Source of the DNA: an uncultured Bacteroidales bacterium
GTDB lineage: Bacteria; Bacteroidota; Bacteroidia; Bacteroidales; F082
Direction: 5' to 3'
Length of the DNA stretch: 25,482 nt
NCBI GenBank assembly: GCA_937896505.1
Contig: CALBNP010000091.1
Coordinates: 1 to 25,482 of the forward strand
In this document: positions 8,801 through 15,367 of the stretch, one piece after another
How the letters are laid out: each line of letters opens with the position of its first letter
How positions within the stretch are numbered: position 1 is the stretch's first letter
Translations under genes and position numbers: made by a program
Notes under the pieces: model-generated
Told to the model about the DNA's origin: nothing
Database searches by the model: none
The model's input: the letters and a program-made list of their open reading frames with translations, nothing else

Positions 8801-8981
8801 TTGCCTCTTTAGCGGCTTTCAACTCCGACTCGTTGTCAATTGCAAGTTTGCTAGCCTCGGCTTCGGCATACTTGACGGCTTTGTTCTCTTGAACTTTGGT
8901 CACGACTGTGAACGAAAGTTGATAGAGGAAGACCAATCCGAAGATAATGGCTAACGCTCTGATTGCTCCTTTGTTTTGCAT
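5805..8981 (-). CDS. secDF: SecD-SecF fusion, protein translocase accessory subunit
   Basis: Inner-membrane RND-type component that uses the proton gradient to pull secreted proteins out of SecYEG. At 1058 aa it is a fusion of SecD and SecF. The SecD half has an N-terminal membrane helix (about 8-28), the LGLDLKGGMNVTLEV motif (94-108), the P1 periplasmic domain, and the transmembrane motif LGMAVDSNVIIFERIKEE (603-620) with the proton-relay Asp608. The SecF half has GIDFTGGRNYVVQF (748-761) and VIGYSINATVVIFDRIREN (948-966). Residues about 270-345 are a Glu/Ala/Val-rich low-complexity insert within the periplasmic part of SecD. The gene stands alone, with its own promoter upstream and a strong terminator downstream. 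Confidence 0.97.
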   Translation of the reverse strand: MQNKGAIRALAIIFGLVFLYQLSFTVVTKVQENKAVKYAEAEASKLAIDNESELKAAKEAKENYYLDSISNVNVYNLLFKKYTYRDAKEKEINLGLDLKGGMNVTLEVSVKDIVNALSGHSQDPTFVAAMQKATIGLEKSEGDFVTLFGKAFEEIDPNASLASIFLYEFKDKGITVNSTNSEVLKVLKEESDDAIDRSYQILRTRIDRFGVAQPNIQKMEGTGRILVELPGIKDPKRVRKLLQGTAQLEFWETYNFAELYQYFDQANAQLAQANKANQDLEAEEEVAEPAEVAETESEEEVVAAEEEVVENAELAETDSTSNDLLEQLGEEQEETVSEEDQLANQKAQNPLYALLQPSYYQDGPGRTACVGIAQVKDTANINRMLAETKNLFPRNLQLAWTVKPETNGEIEYLELVALKMSRDNKCALGGEVITDARQDFGQNNQVEVTIQMNATGANAWRRLTGDNIGRQVAIVLDGYVYSYPVVNDEIPNGRSSISGGNMAIEEAQDLANILKAGKLPAQARILEEQVVGPSLGKEAVQKGMWSMVFAFVLVLLYMVFFYKKAGTVADIALLVNVFFLFGTLACLGSVLTLPGIAGIVLTLGMAVDSNVIIFERIKEEVKAGKGIKLAIADGYKNAYSAIIDGNVTTLITGVILIILGTGPVHSFAVTLCIGILTSLATSIFISRLIFERMLAKEKEISFSTNFTRNFLQDKHYEFIGFRKTSIIICIVFVVISLGSLGIRGMNLGIDFTGGRNYVVQFDNSNIKVEDVRQALTDVNIDKEAIHQALEMREDQEVENWSTPEVKTYGTNGQVKVTTKFLIKNDNPAVDSVIQVIMYNNLKGLYSQDLSMSQFSSEDETVGILSTQKVGATIASDVTRKSIIAIIVALALMFCYIAIRFRKWQYGVASIMALAQDTIIVLGMYSLFYNVLPFTMEVDQSFIAAVLTVIGYSINATVVIFDRIRENVTNHPKASWKENMTNAVNSTLTRSFNTSGSTLVVLLAIFIFGGDTIRGFIFALLVGVLAGTFSSVFLSSPFAYILMKGNKKDNGTAELSEKK

Positions 8982-9059
8982 TGTAAAAACTGATTTAATT
9001 ATTTGACTTTTAATTAGATATATTTATTTCTTTGCCTTTTATACACAATTTAGAGTCTG

Positions 9060-9092
9060 CAAAAATAGGATTTTTTCTTTTCAATTCCCAAA
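9060..9092 (-). promoter_or_regulatory. secDF promoter (-33/-7 type)
   Basis: On the minus strand, TTTG (9089-9092) is followed by 21 nt and then TATTTTTG (9060-9067), a match to TTTG-N19-21-TAnnTTTG. The predicted leader is about 70 nt. The whole 8982-9164 gap is very AT-rich; apart from this promoter I see only a weak 6-bp AT hairpin around 9141-9156, after the permease stop. Confidence 0.7.
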
Positions 9093-9164
9093 AATACTTT
9101 TTTCGCTTTTATTAATGTGAAGAAAAATATTATCTATTTATTCAATTAACTTATTGAAATATAC

Positions 9165-10478
9165 TTATTTATACTTAATCCATTTGAAAATCTCTTTGTA
9201 TGAAAGTTTTTTGCCATACATCAAAATTCCTGTGCGGTAGATTTTTGCCGCTACCCAGGTCATCAAGACGAAAGTGACGGCAAGGATGGCGATGGAGGCG
9301 ACAATCTGGATAATCGGCACTCCGAATGGTATCCTCACCATCATGACGACGGGGGAGGTGAAGGGTATCATCGAAAGCCATAAGGCGAGTTGCCCGTCGG
9401 GCGCATTGACGATGTAGATGGCCGCAATCATGGAGACAATCAACGGCACGGTTATCGGCAAGGTGAATTGCTGTGAGTCGGTGTTGCTATCGACAAGCGA
9501 ACCGACGGCTGCATACATCGTTCCATATAACAGGTAACCTAAAATGAAGAAAATGATGAAACATCCGATGATAGTGCCGAAGTCGATGGAGTTGGCAATC
9601 TGCACGATGTTTTGCACTGCTTCGTTGCTCGTGATGTCGTTGTTTAGGACTTCCTGCGTCATGACGCTACCTGTCGAGATGGTGCTTGGGTTGCAGAGTC
9701 CGATGGCTGCGCTGAACCCGATGTAGATGACACCTGTGAGCATGATCCACATGAGGAATTGCGTGAGGGCAACCAGTGAAACCCCGATGATTTTCCCCAT
9801 CATCAGTTGGAAGGGCTTCACACTGCTTACGATGACTTCGATGATGCGGCCGTTCTTCTCTTCGGCTACTCCTTGCATCACTTGTCCGCCAAACATGAGA
9901 ATGAACATGTAGATGAGTATGGCCAAAACCATTCCGAGTACAAACTGGACTTCTGTAAATGTCTCTTTCTCACCGCCTTCCTCATCCATTCGGATGACCG
10001 AAAGGTTGATGTCGGTCTTGGCGGCATCCACAATGTCGGGATCGACGCCTGAGGCAAGAAGCTTCTGCTCTTCGATTTCTTTCTTCATCACGCTGCGGAT
10101 ATACTCGTCGGTGGAAAGTGGCACTTGGTTGAGACTATAAAGGACAGCGTTCGACGGAATGTTGAGTTGGGTCGGGGGAACATAAAGCACCATGTCGAAA
10201 GCGCCTTGTTTTACCATTTCCTTGACCGTGTCGATGGGTTGGCCTTCCACAATGATGAAAGTCTGCTCGTCGTTGCCCTTGAATTGCTCTTCAAACCAAT
10301 GGCTTCCATCAACTACGGCAATGGTGCGCTTCTCGTTGGGCGCGTTCAGTGCCAGCATGATAGGAACAATATATATGGCAGCCAGCAGCAGTGGACCAAG
10401 GAAAGTCATGATGATGAAGCTGCGCTTGCGAACGCGCGTCAAGTATTCGCGCTTGATAATGAGTCCGATTTTGTTCAT
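9165..10478 (-). CDS. ABC-2 type exporter permease (NatB-like)
   Basis: Membrane subunit of an ABC exporter, 437 aa. A first transmembrane helix (about 21-43) is followed by a large extracytoplasmic domain (about 45-175) and then a cluster of hydrophobic helices (about 180-420). The segment GVAEEKNGRIIEVIVSSVKP (about 204-223) matches the coupling region conserved in NatB-like permeases. The start MNKIGLIIKREYLTRVRKRS is the typical cytoplasmic N-terminus. It begins 5 nt after the stop of the ATPase gene, so the two make one transporter. The substrate cannot be told from sequence; Na+ export (NatAB), peptide or drug export are possibilities. Confidence 0.88.
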   Translation of the reverse strand: MNKIGLIIKREYLTRVRKRSFIIMTFLGPLLLAAIYIVPIMLALNAPNEKRTIAVVDGSHWFEEQFKGNDEQTFIIVEGQPIDTVKEMVKQGAFDMVLYVPPTQLNIPSNAVLYSLNQVPLSTDEYIRSVMKKEIEEQKLLASGVDPDIVDAAKTDINLSVIRMDEEGGEKETFTEVQFVLGMVLAILIYMFILMFGGQVMQGVAEEKNGRIIEVIVSSVKPFQLMMGKIIGVSLVALTQFLMWIMLTGVIYIGFSAAIGLCNPSTISTGSVMTQEVLNNDITSNEAVQNIVQIANSIDFGTIIGCFIIFFILGYLLYGTMYAAVGSLVDSNTDSQQFTLPITVPLIVSMIAAIYIVNAPDGQLALWLSMIPFTSPVVMMVRIPFGVPIIQIVASIAILAVTFVLMTWVAAKIYRTGILMYGKKLSYKEIFKWIKYK

Positions 10479-10483
10479 GCTTG

Positions 10484-11392
10484 TCAGTTTTTCGATTTCA
10501 CTTCTTGGATGAAAATGTCGTTCATCGATGGCAACACTTCCTTGAAGGAGACCAGTTCGCCAAGGTCGAGTAAGCGCCGGACGATGTCGTTAGCCGAATT
10601 GTTTTCGAAAGTGAGCTTCATTTCGCTCTCGATTTCCGTTTCTTCCGCCTTTATATTAATATAGGTGTCGGCCAAAGCCAAAACGGAAGCCTTGTCGTTG
10701 GTGCGAAGCACGATTTCGCGGCGTTGGGTGTCGTGTTGGCGTTTGATGTCGGTCACTTTGCCTTGCAGAATGCTTTTCCCGCTGTTAATCAACGTGATGC
10801 TGTCGCAAAGCTCTTCAACTGAAGCCATGTTGTGGGTCGAAAGCATGATGGTAGTGCCTCTGTCGCGAAGTTCCAAAATGCTTTCTTTCAAGAGGTTGGC
10901 GTTGATAGGGTCAAAACCGCTGAAGGGTTCGTCGAAGATTAATATTTCGGGTTCGTGAATGACTGTGGTGATAAACTGCACTTTTTGCTGCATTCCCTTG
11001 CTGAGTTCTTCCACTTTCTTGTCCCACCAATTCCCGATTTCGAACTTGTCGAACCACCATTTCAGCCTTTGCTGGGCTGTGTTTTTGTCAACGCCTTTGA
11101 GTTGGGCAAGATAGATGGCTTGTTCGCCGACTTTCATCTGCTTGTAAAGTCCGCGTTCTTCAGGCAGATAGCCGATGTGTGCGATGTGTTTTTGGCAAAG
11201 GACTTCTCCGTTGATTCGCACTTCGCCGCTGTCGGGCGCTGTAATCTGGTTGAGGATGCGGATAAGAGTTGTTTTTCCCGCTCCATTAGGACCTAAAAGA
11301 CCGTAGATGCATCGCTCTGGAATGTCGATGCACATACGGTCGAGAGCCAAATGGTCGGCGTATTTTTTTGTAACTTCTTTTATGGAAATCAT
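10484..11392 (-). CDS. ABC exporter ATP-binding protein (NatA-like)
   Basis: ATPase partner of the downstream permease, 302 aa. It has Walker A GPNGAGKTT (34-42), Q-loop region NQITAPDSG, signature LSKGMQQ (130-136), Walker B LIFDEP (151-156) and H-switch STH (185-187). The PEERGLY segment (77-83) and the C-terminal domain of about 85 residues are typical of the NatA-like ABC-2 group, where the tail helps dimerise. It lies 41 nt after dnaJ with no terminator between, so it may be read through from the chaperone genes. Confidence 0.92.
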   Translation of the reverse strand: MISIKEVTKKYADHLALDRMCIDIPERCIYGLLGPNGAGKTTLIRILNQITAPDSGEVRINGEVLCQKHIAHIGYLPEERGLYKQMKVGEQAIYLAQLKGVDKNTAQQRLKWWFDKFEIGNWWDKKVEELSKGMQQKVQFITTVIHEPEILIFDEPFSGFDPINANLLKESILELRDRGTTIMLSTHNMASVEELCDSITLINSGKSILQGKVTDIKRQHDTQRREIVLRTNDKASVLALADTYINIKAEETEIESEMKLTFENNSANDIVRRLLDLGELVSFKEVLPSMNDIFIQEVKSKN

Positions 11393-11433
11393 TTTCCGAT
11401 CATTATTGTCAATTTGCGATTTAGCAGACTCGA

Positions 11434-12591
11434 TTAGTTAAACAAATCCCTGATTTTGTTGAAGAAACTCTTGTCTTCGGGAGTTGGGTTAGGCTTGAAG
11501 TTTTCTGAGTTTGACAGCTGTTGAAGCAGTTTCTCTTCTTCTTTGCTGACTTTTTTCGGAATCCACACATTGACATTAACGAGCATGTCGCCGGTGCGGT
11601 AACCGTTCACTTCGGGCAGGCCTTTGCCTTTCAGACGGAGCACTTGGCCGCTTTGGGTCCCTGGCGCGATTTTCATACGTACCTTTCCATCGATGGTCGG
11701 AATCTCAACTTGTGTACCCAAAATTGCATCCGAGATGCTGATGAAAAGGCTGTAAATCAAGTTGTTCTCATCGCGCTCGAAGTCGGGATGTGCTTCTTCT
11801 TCGATGACGACGATAAGGTCGCCATTGATGCCGTTGCGTGGCCCGGCGTTGCCTTTGCCGCGGATGGTGAGCTGCATGCCTTCGCCAACTCCAGCTGGAA
11901 TGTCGATGTCAATGACTTCTTCGCCCTTCACGATGCCTTCGCCATAGCAATGTGTGCACTTCTTCTTGATGATGGTGCCTTTGCCGCCGCAAGTCGGACA
12001 TACTGAGGCGGTTTGCATCTGTCCGAAAAACGAGTTTACGGTCTGCACAACCTGACCGCGGCCATGACAGGTCGGGCAAGTCTGCGTTTCGTTGCCTTCT
12101 GCGCCGCTGCCATTGCAATGGGTGCAAGGCACATATTTGGTGAGTTTGATTTTCTTCTTGGCGCCTTTGGCAATTTCTTGTAGGTTGAGCTTCACCTTGA
12201 CGCGAAGGTTCGAGCCGCGTTGGCGAACTTGTCCGCCGCCGCTGCCACCACCAAATCCACTGAAACCGCCAAAGTTGAAACCTTGGCCGAAAACGCTGTT
12301 GAGGATGTCGCTCAAGTCGAAGTCGCCGAAACCACCAAAACCTCCTCCGCTGGCTGAGCCTCCATTCATGCCGGCAAAGCCATAACGGTCGTAACGGGCA
12401 CGCTTGTCGGCATCGCTTAGCACGCTATAGGCTTCGGCTGCTTCCTTGAACTTTTCTTCGGCATCTTTGTCGTCAGGGTTGCGGTCGGGGTGGTATTTCA
12501 AGGCCAATTGGCGGTAGGCCTTCTTTATTTCGTCAGCCGAGGCATTCTTGCTTACACCTAATACCTCGTAATAATCTCTTTTTTCTGCCAT
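11434..12591 (-). CDS. dnaJ: Chaperone protein DnaJ
   Basis: Hsp40 co-chaperone that delivers clients to DnaK and stimulates its ATPase. The 385-aa product has the full type I layout: J-domain with HPD at 34-36, Gly/Phe-rich linker (about 78-121), a zinc-finger domain with all four CxxCxGxG repeats (Cys157/160, 173/176, 199/202, 213/216), and C-terminal substrate-binding domains. It lies 14 nt after grpE in the same direction. dnaK is not in this window. The C-terminus ends in a short polar tail with FFNKIRDLFN. Confidence 0.97.
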   Translation of the reverse strand: MAEKRDYYEVLGVSKNASADEIKKAYRQLALKYHPDRNPDDKDAEEKFKEAAEAYSVLSDADKRARYDRYGFAGMNGGSASGGGFGGFGDFDLSDILNSVFGQGFNFGGFSGFGGGSGGGQVRQRGSNLRVKVKLNLQEIAKGAKKKIKLTKYVPCTHCNGSGAEGNETQTCPTCHGRGQVVQTVNSFFGQMQTASVCPTCGGKGTIIKKKCTHCYGEGIVKGEEVIDIDIPAGVGEGMQLTIRGKGNAGPRNGINGDLIVVIEEEAHPDFERDENNLIYSLFISISDAILGTQVEIPTIDGKVRMKIAPGTQSGQVLRLKGKGLPEVNGYRTGDMLVNVNVWIPKKVSKEEEKLLQQLSNSENFKPNPTPEDKSFFNKIRDLFN

Positions 12592-12605
12592 TGTTATATG
12601 TTTTT

Positions 12606-13235
12606 TTAGGCTCCAATAACCACGCGAGCGTAGCGAATGACTTTGCCGTTCAGTTTGTAACCTTTTTGGATGACATCCAGAACCTTGTTTTTCTTGCTCT
12701 CGTCGGTTGCGGGAATCATGGTGAGGGCTTCATGTTCATCGGTGTTGAAATCAGCGTCCATGGCTTCGATTTCTTCCAGCCCTTTTGCTTTGAGTATGGT
12801 TTTCAGTTTGTTGAAGATGAGAGTAACGCCTTGTATGTCAGCTTCGTTACCATTTTTCTGCATGTTCTGGATAGCGCGTTCGAAGTCGTCGAAAACGGGA
12901 AGAATGTCTTTGATGACGCCTTCCGAAGCGGTGGCCAGCATCTCGACTTTTTCTTTCGCTGTGCGTTTCTTGTAGTTGTCGAACTCCGAGAAAAGCCTGA
13001 TGTGCTTGTCGTTCAGTTCGGCGAATTGGGCCTTTTGCTCATCGAGTTGGGCTTTTGCTTCTTCCAAGGCCTTGTCATCTTTATGTCTGCCTATATGTCT
13101 TTTCGATTTGCAATCGTGTGCCTCTTGTTTGTGGTTTTCCTTGGCGTTTTCTTGGTTTTGGGTTTGTTCTTCTGCTACGATGTCTTCGCTGACGATTTCA
13201 TCGTCTTGATTTTCAATGTTTTTGTTTTCTTCCAT
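12606..13235 (-). CDS. grpE: Nucleotide exchange factor GrpE
   Basis: Exchanges ADP for ATP on DnaK. The 209-aa product has a disordered charged N-terminus (about 1-55, Glu/Asn/Gln-rich, with a His/Lys-rich patch at about 34-53), a long coiled coil (about 55-105, including NDKHIRLFSEFDNYKKRTAK) and the beta-domain ending VLDVIQKGYKLNGKVIRYARVVI, the classic GrpE tail. It lies directly upstream of dnaJ. The ATG at 13235 is the only start that keeps the acidic N-terminus typical of Bacteroidota GrpE. No complete CIRCE operator is visible upstream, so heat control, if any, must act another way. Confidence 0.95.
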   Translation of the reverse strand: MEENKNIENQDDEIVSEDIVAEEQTQNQENAKENHKQEAHDCKSKRHIGRHKDDKALEEAKAQLDEQKAQFAELNDKHIRLFSEFDNYKKRTAKEKVEMLATASEGVIKDILPVFDDFERAIQNMQKNGNEADIQGVTLIFNKLKTILKAKGLEEIEAMDADFNTDEHEALTMIPATDESKKNKVLDVIQKGYKLNGKVIRYARVVIGA

Positions 13236-13261
13236 ATTGCGTGAGTGTTAATTCAAATAAT

Positions 13262-13302
13262 AAATGCACTTGGATGTATCAAAAGACTTGCCAAGTGCAT
13301 TT
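13262..13302 (-). terminator. Hairpin between murA and grpE, possible weak terminator or attenuator
   Basis: Perfect 12-bp arms AAATGCACTTGG and CCAAGTGCATTT (13262-13273, 13291-13302) enclose a 17-nt loop. On the minus strand the stem is followed by an AT-rich stretch rather than a clean run of T. A second small palindrome (TGACAA, A, TTGTCA) is at 13307-13319. It could reduce read-through from murA into grpE or protect an RNA end. Confidence 0.45.
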
Positions 13303-13327
13303 GTATTGACAAATTGTCAGTATGGTG

Positions 13328-14626
13328 TTAAATTCTTTCAATGTGTGCGCCCAAATCATTCAAACGCTTGTCGATGTATTGGTAGCCGCGTTCGATTTGG
13401 TCGCTGTTGTCGATGACGCTGGTGCCGTCGGCCGAGAGGGCTGCGATGAGCAACGAGACACCGGCGCGTATGTCGGGCGAAGCCATGCGGATGCCACGAA
13501 GGTTGTGTGAGTGGTCGAGGCCGATGACGTTGGCGCGGTGCGGGTCGCAAAGAATGATTTGCGCGCCCATGTCGATGAGCTTGTCAACAAAGAACAGACG
13601 GCTTTCAAACATCTTCTGGTGGATGAGTACTGTTCCTTTTGCTTGAGTGGCTACCACGAGCACGATGCTGATAAGGTCGGGAGTGAAACCTGGCCACGGG
13701 GCGTCGGCGATGGTGAGTATGCTTCCGTCCATGAAGTTCTGCACTTCGTAGCGGTCTTGCGCAGGGATGAAGATGTCGTCGCCGCGGTATTCCATCTGTA
13801 TGCCGAGCTTGCGGAACACATCGGGAATCATGCCGAGTTGAGCGATGCCAGCGTTCTTGATGGTGATTTCGGAACCGGTCATGGCGGCCATGCCGATGAA
13901 ACTGCCAACTTCAATCATGTCGGCCAACAAGGTGTGCTCAGTGCCGTGGAGTTTATTGACACCAGTGATGGTGAGCAGGTTAGAGCCAATGCCTTCGATT
14001 TTGGCGCCCATCGAGACGAGCATCTTGCAGAGTTGCACGAGATAAGGCTCGCAAGCAGCGTTGAAGATGGTGGTGGTGCCTTCTGCCATTACGGCAGCCA
14101 TCACGATGTTGGCTGTGCCGGTGACAGAGGCTTCGTCAAGAAGCATGTAGCATCCTTTCAGCCCGCTACGCTGCACACTGACTTCGTAGTTGTTGAAATC
14201 AAAGATGGCACCAAGCTTTTGAAGACCGATGACGTGGGTGTCCAAACGGCGACGGCCAATCTTGTCGCCGCCTGGCTTGGGCATGAAGGCCTTGCCAAAA
14301 CGGGCAAGCATCGGGCCGGTCATCATCACGCTTCCGCGCAGTTTCGAGGCCGTGTTCTGATAGGCAGAAAGGTAAAAGTAGTTGAAATCTATCGACTTGG
14401 CTTGCAAGGTGATTTCGCTACGTTTATGACGTTCCACTTCTACGCCCATGCCAATCAGCAAGTCAATCAGGTTGTTGATGTCGAGTATGTCGGGTAGGTT
14501 GTGAATGGTGACTTTTTCGTCGGTGAGCAGGCATGCGCAGAGTATCTGCATGGCCTCGTTTTTCGCACCTTGCGGAATGATTTCACCTTTGAGTTTGTGT
14601 CCGCCTTCTATTTTGAATGAGCTCAT
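13328..14626 (-). CDS. murA: UDP-N-acetylglucosamine 1-carboxyvinyltransferase (Asp-type MurA)
   Basis: Catalyses the first committed step of peptidoglycan synthesis, transfer of enolpyruvyl from PEP to UDP-GlcNAc, in the cytoplasm. The 432-aa product has Lys22-Asn23 (GAKNEAM), the flexible loop KPGGDKIGRRRLDTHVIG (117-134) and APWPGFTPDL near the second active-site segment. In E. coli the loop carries catalytic Cys115, the residue alkylated by fosfomycin. Here the aligned residue is Asp121 (codon GAC, + positions 14264-14266), as in naturally fosfomycin-insensitive MurA enzymes. The ATG overlaps the DUF4290 stop codon by 4 nt (ATGA), so translation of the two is probably coupled. Confidence 0.96.
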   Translation of the reverse strand: MSSFKIEGGHKLKGEIIPQGAKNEAMQILCACLLTDEKVTIHNLPDILDINNLIDLLIGMGVEVERHKRSEITLQAKSIDFNYFYLSAYQNTASKLRGSVMMTGPMLARFGKAFMPKPGGDKIGRRRLDTHVIGLQKLGAIFDFNNYEVSVQRSGLKGCYMLLDEASVTGTANIVMAAVMAEGTTTIFNAACEPYLVQLCKMLVSMGAKIEGIGSNLLTITGVNKLHGTEHTLLADMIEVGSFIGMAAMTGSEITIKNAGIAQLGMIPDVFRKLGIQMEYRGDDIFIPAQDRYEVQNFMDGSILTIADAPWPGFTPDLISIVLVVATQAKGTVLIHQKMFESRLFFVDKLIDMGAQIILCDPHRANVIGLDHSHNLRGIRMASPDIRAGVSLLIAALSADGTSVIDNSDQIERGYQYIDKRLNDLGAHIERI

Positions 14627-15312
14627 TGCTGGTTAATCTTCTTCTTGTACGCTGGATTGTTCGGGTTGTTCATGTTGGCTTTCAGGTTCGGCACTTTCTT
14701 TTTCTTTTTCTTGCCTTGCTGTGGCTTTTGTTGCTGCTGCGACTTGGAACTGATTCCGCTGTTGGAATTTAGTTTTGAGTCATCAGGGATGACGAGTCGG
14801 CCATTAGAGATTTTATTTAGGTCGTTGATGATGGTTTGGTCGTTTACGACGTTTTTGTTCCATTCCAAGTAGTTGCGTTTCATCTGGTTGGCGATGGAGT
14901 AGGCGAGGGCAAGCCGCATTTCGTCGTTCTCCTCTTTCGAGGCGGCCTCAATCATCTTTACAATGTATTGGCCATAATGACCATAACGTATGTCGTTGTT
15001 CTGATAATCAATGTGATGGGGCTTGGTCTGCTGGACATCCACTACGGGTGGCTCGAACGGACTGTCGATGTCGAGTTGCGAGTCGGAGATGATGTAGAGA
15101 TGGTCCCAAAGCTTGTGTTGCCAATCGCTCGATTCCTTGACTTGTGGGTTCATCTGCGCCATGATGCCGATGATGAAGTTGGCGGCATCGGTGCGTGTCT
15201 TCCGGTCTTCGATTTCCGGAAGTTTCTGGATCATTTCCTGTATGTTGCGCCCGTATTCCGAGATGATGATTTTCTTGCGTTCTGTGTTGTAGGTCAATCC
15301 TGCTTTGTCCAT
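14623..15312 (-). CDS. DUF4290 family protein
   Basis: A 229-aa protein of unknown function, recognised by its start (TYNTERKKIIISEYGRNIQ), the aromatic centre (DIRYGHYGQYIVKMIEAA) and its place next to murA, an arrangement I recall from Bacteroidota. Residues about 1-165 look globular and helical. From about 180 the chain is low-complexity: Ser/Gln-rich (SKSQQQQKPQQ), then a run of six Lys (KKKKKK), then Asn/Pro/Lys-rich, which could bind nucleic acid or membrane. No signal peptide or membrane helix is visible. The start ATG at 15312 lies about 19 nt from a strong -7 box. A link to cell-wall synthesis is suggested only by the 4-nt overlap with murA. Confidence 0.85.
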   Translation of the reverse strand: MDKAGLTYNTERKKIIISEYGRNIQEMIQKLPEIEDRKTRTDAANFIIGIMAQMNPQVKESSDWQHKLWDHLYIISDSQLDIDSPFEPPVVDVQQTKPHHIDYQNNDIRYGHYGQYIVKMIEAASKEENDEMRLALAYSIANQMKRNYLEWNKNVVNDQTIINDLNKISNGRLVIPDDSKLNSNSGISSKSQQQQKPQQGKKKKKKVPNLKANMNNPNNPAYKKKINQQ

Positions 15313-15330
15313 AATGAATTAATTTGAGTG

Positions 15331-15360
15331 CAAAGTTACGCTTTTTTCGGTGTAAAACAA
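15331..15360 (-). promoter_or_regulatory. Promoter of the DUF4290-murA unit
   Basis: On the minus strand, TTG (15358-15360), 19 nt, then TAACTTTG (15331-15338) match the Bacteroidetes consensus with ideal spacing. It lies in the 55-nt gap after uvrD, with no terminator there, so uvrD read-through could also supply this operon. Confidence 0.75.
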
Positions 15361-15367
15361 GAAAAAG

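Noticed and set aside
12591..13244. A 217-codon Phe/Val-rich open frame on the plus strand
   Set aside because: Looks like a membrane protein but is the complement of the Lys/Glu-rich grpE gene, which gives runs of Phe and Leu in reverse.
13243..13251. GAGTGTTAA, similar to half of a CIRCE heat-shock operator, upstream of grpE
   Set aside because: The matching half (TTAGCACTC) is not present at the required 9-nt spacing, so it is not a CIRCE element.
13511..14497. A 328-codon open frame on the plus strand
   Set aside because: Antisense to murA, whose motifs are fully conserved in the other strand. The frame is rich in His and Asp, as expected from reverse reading of the coding strand.
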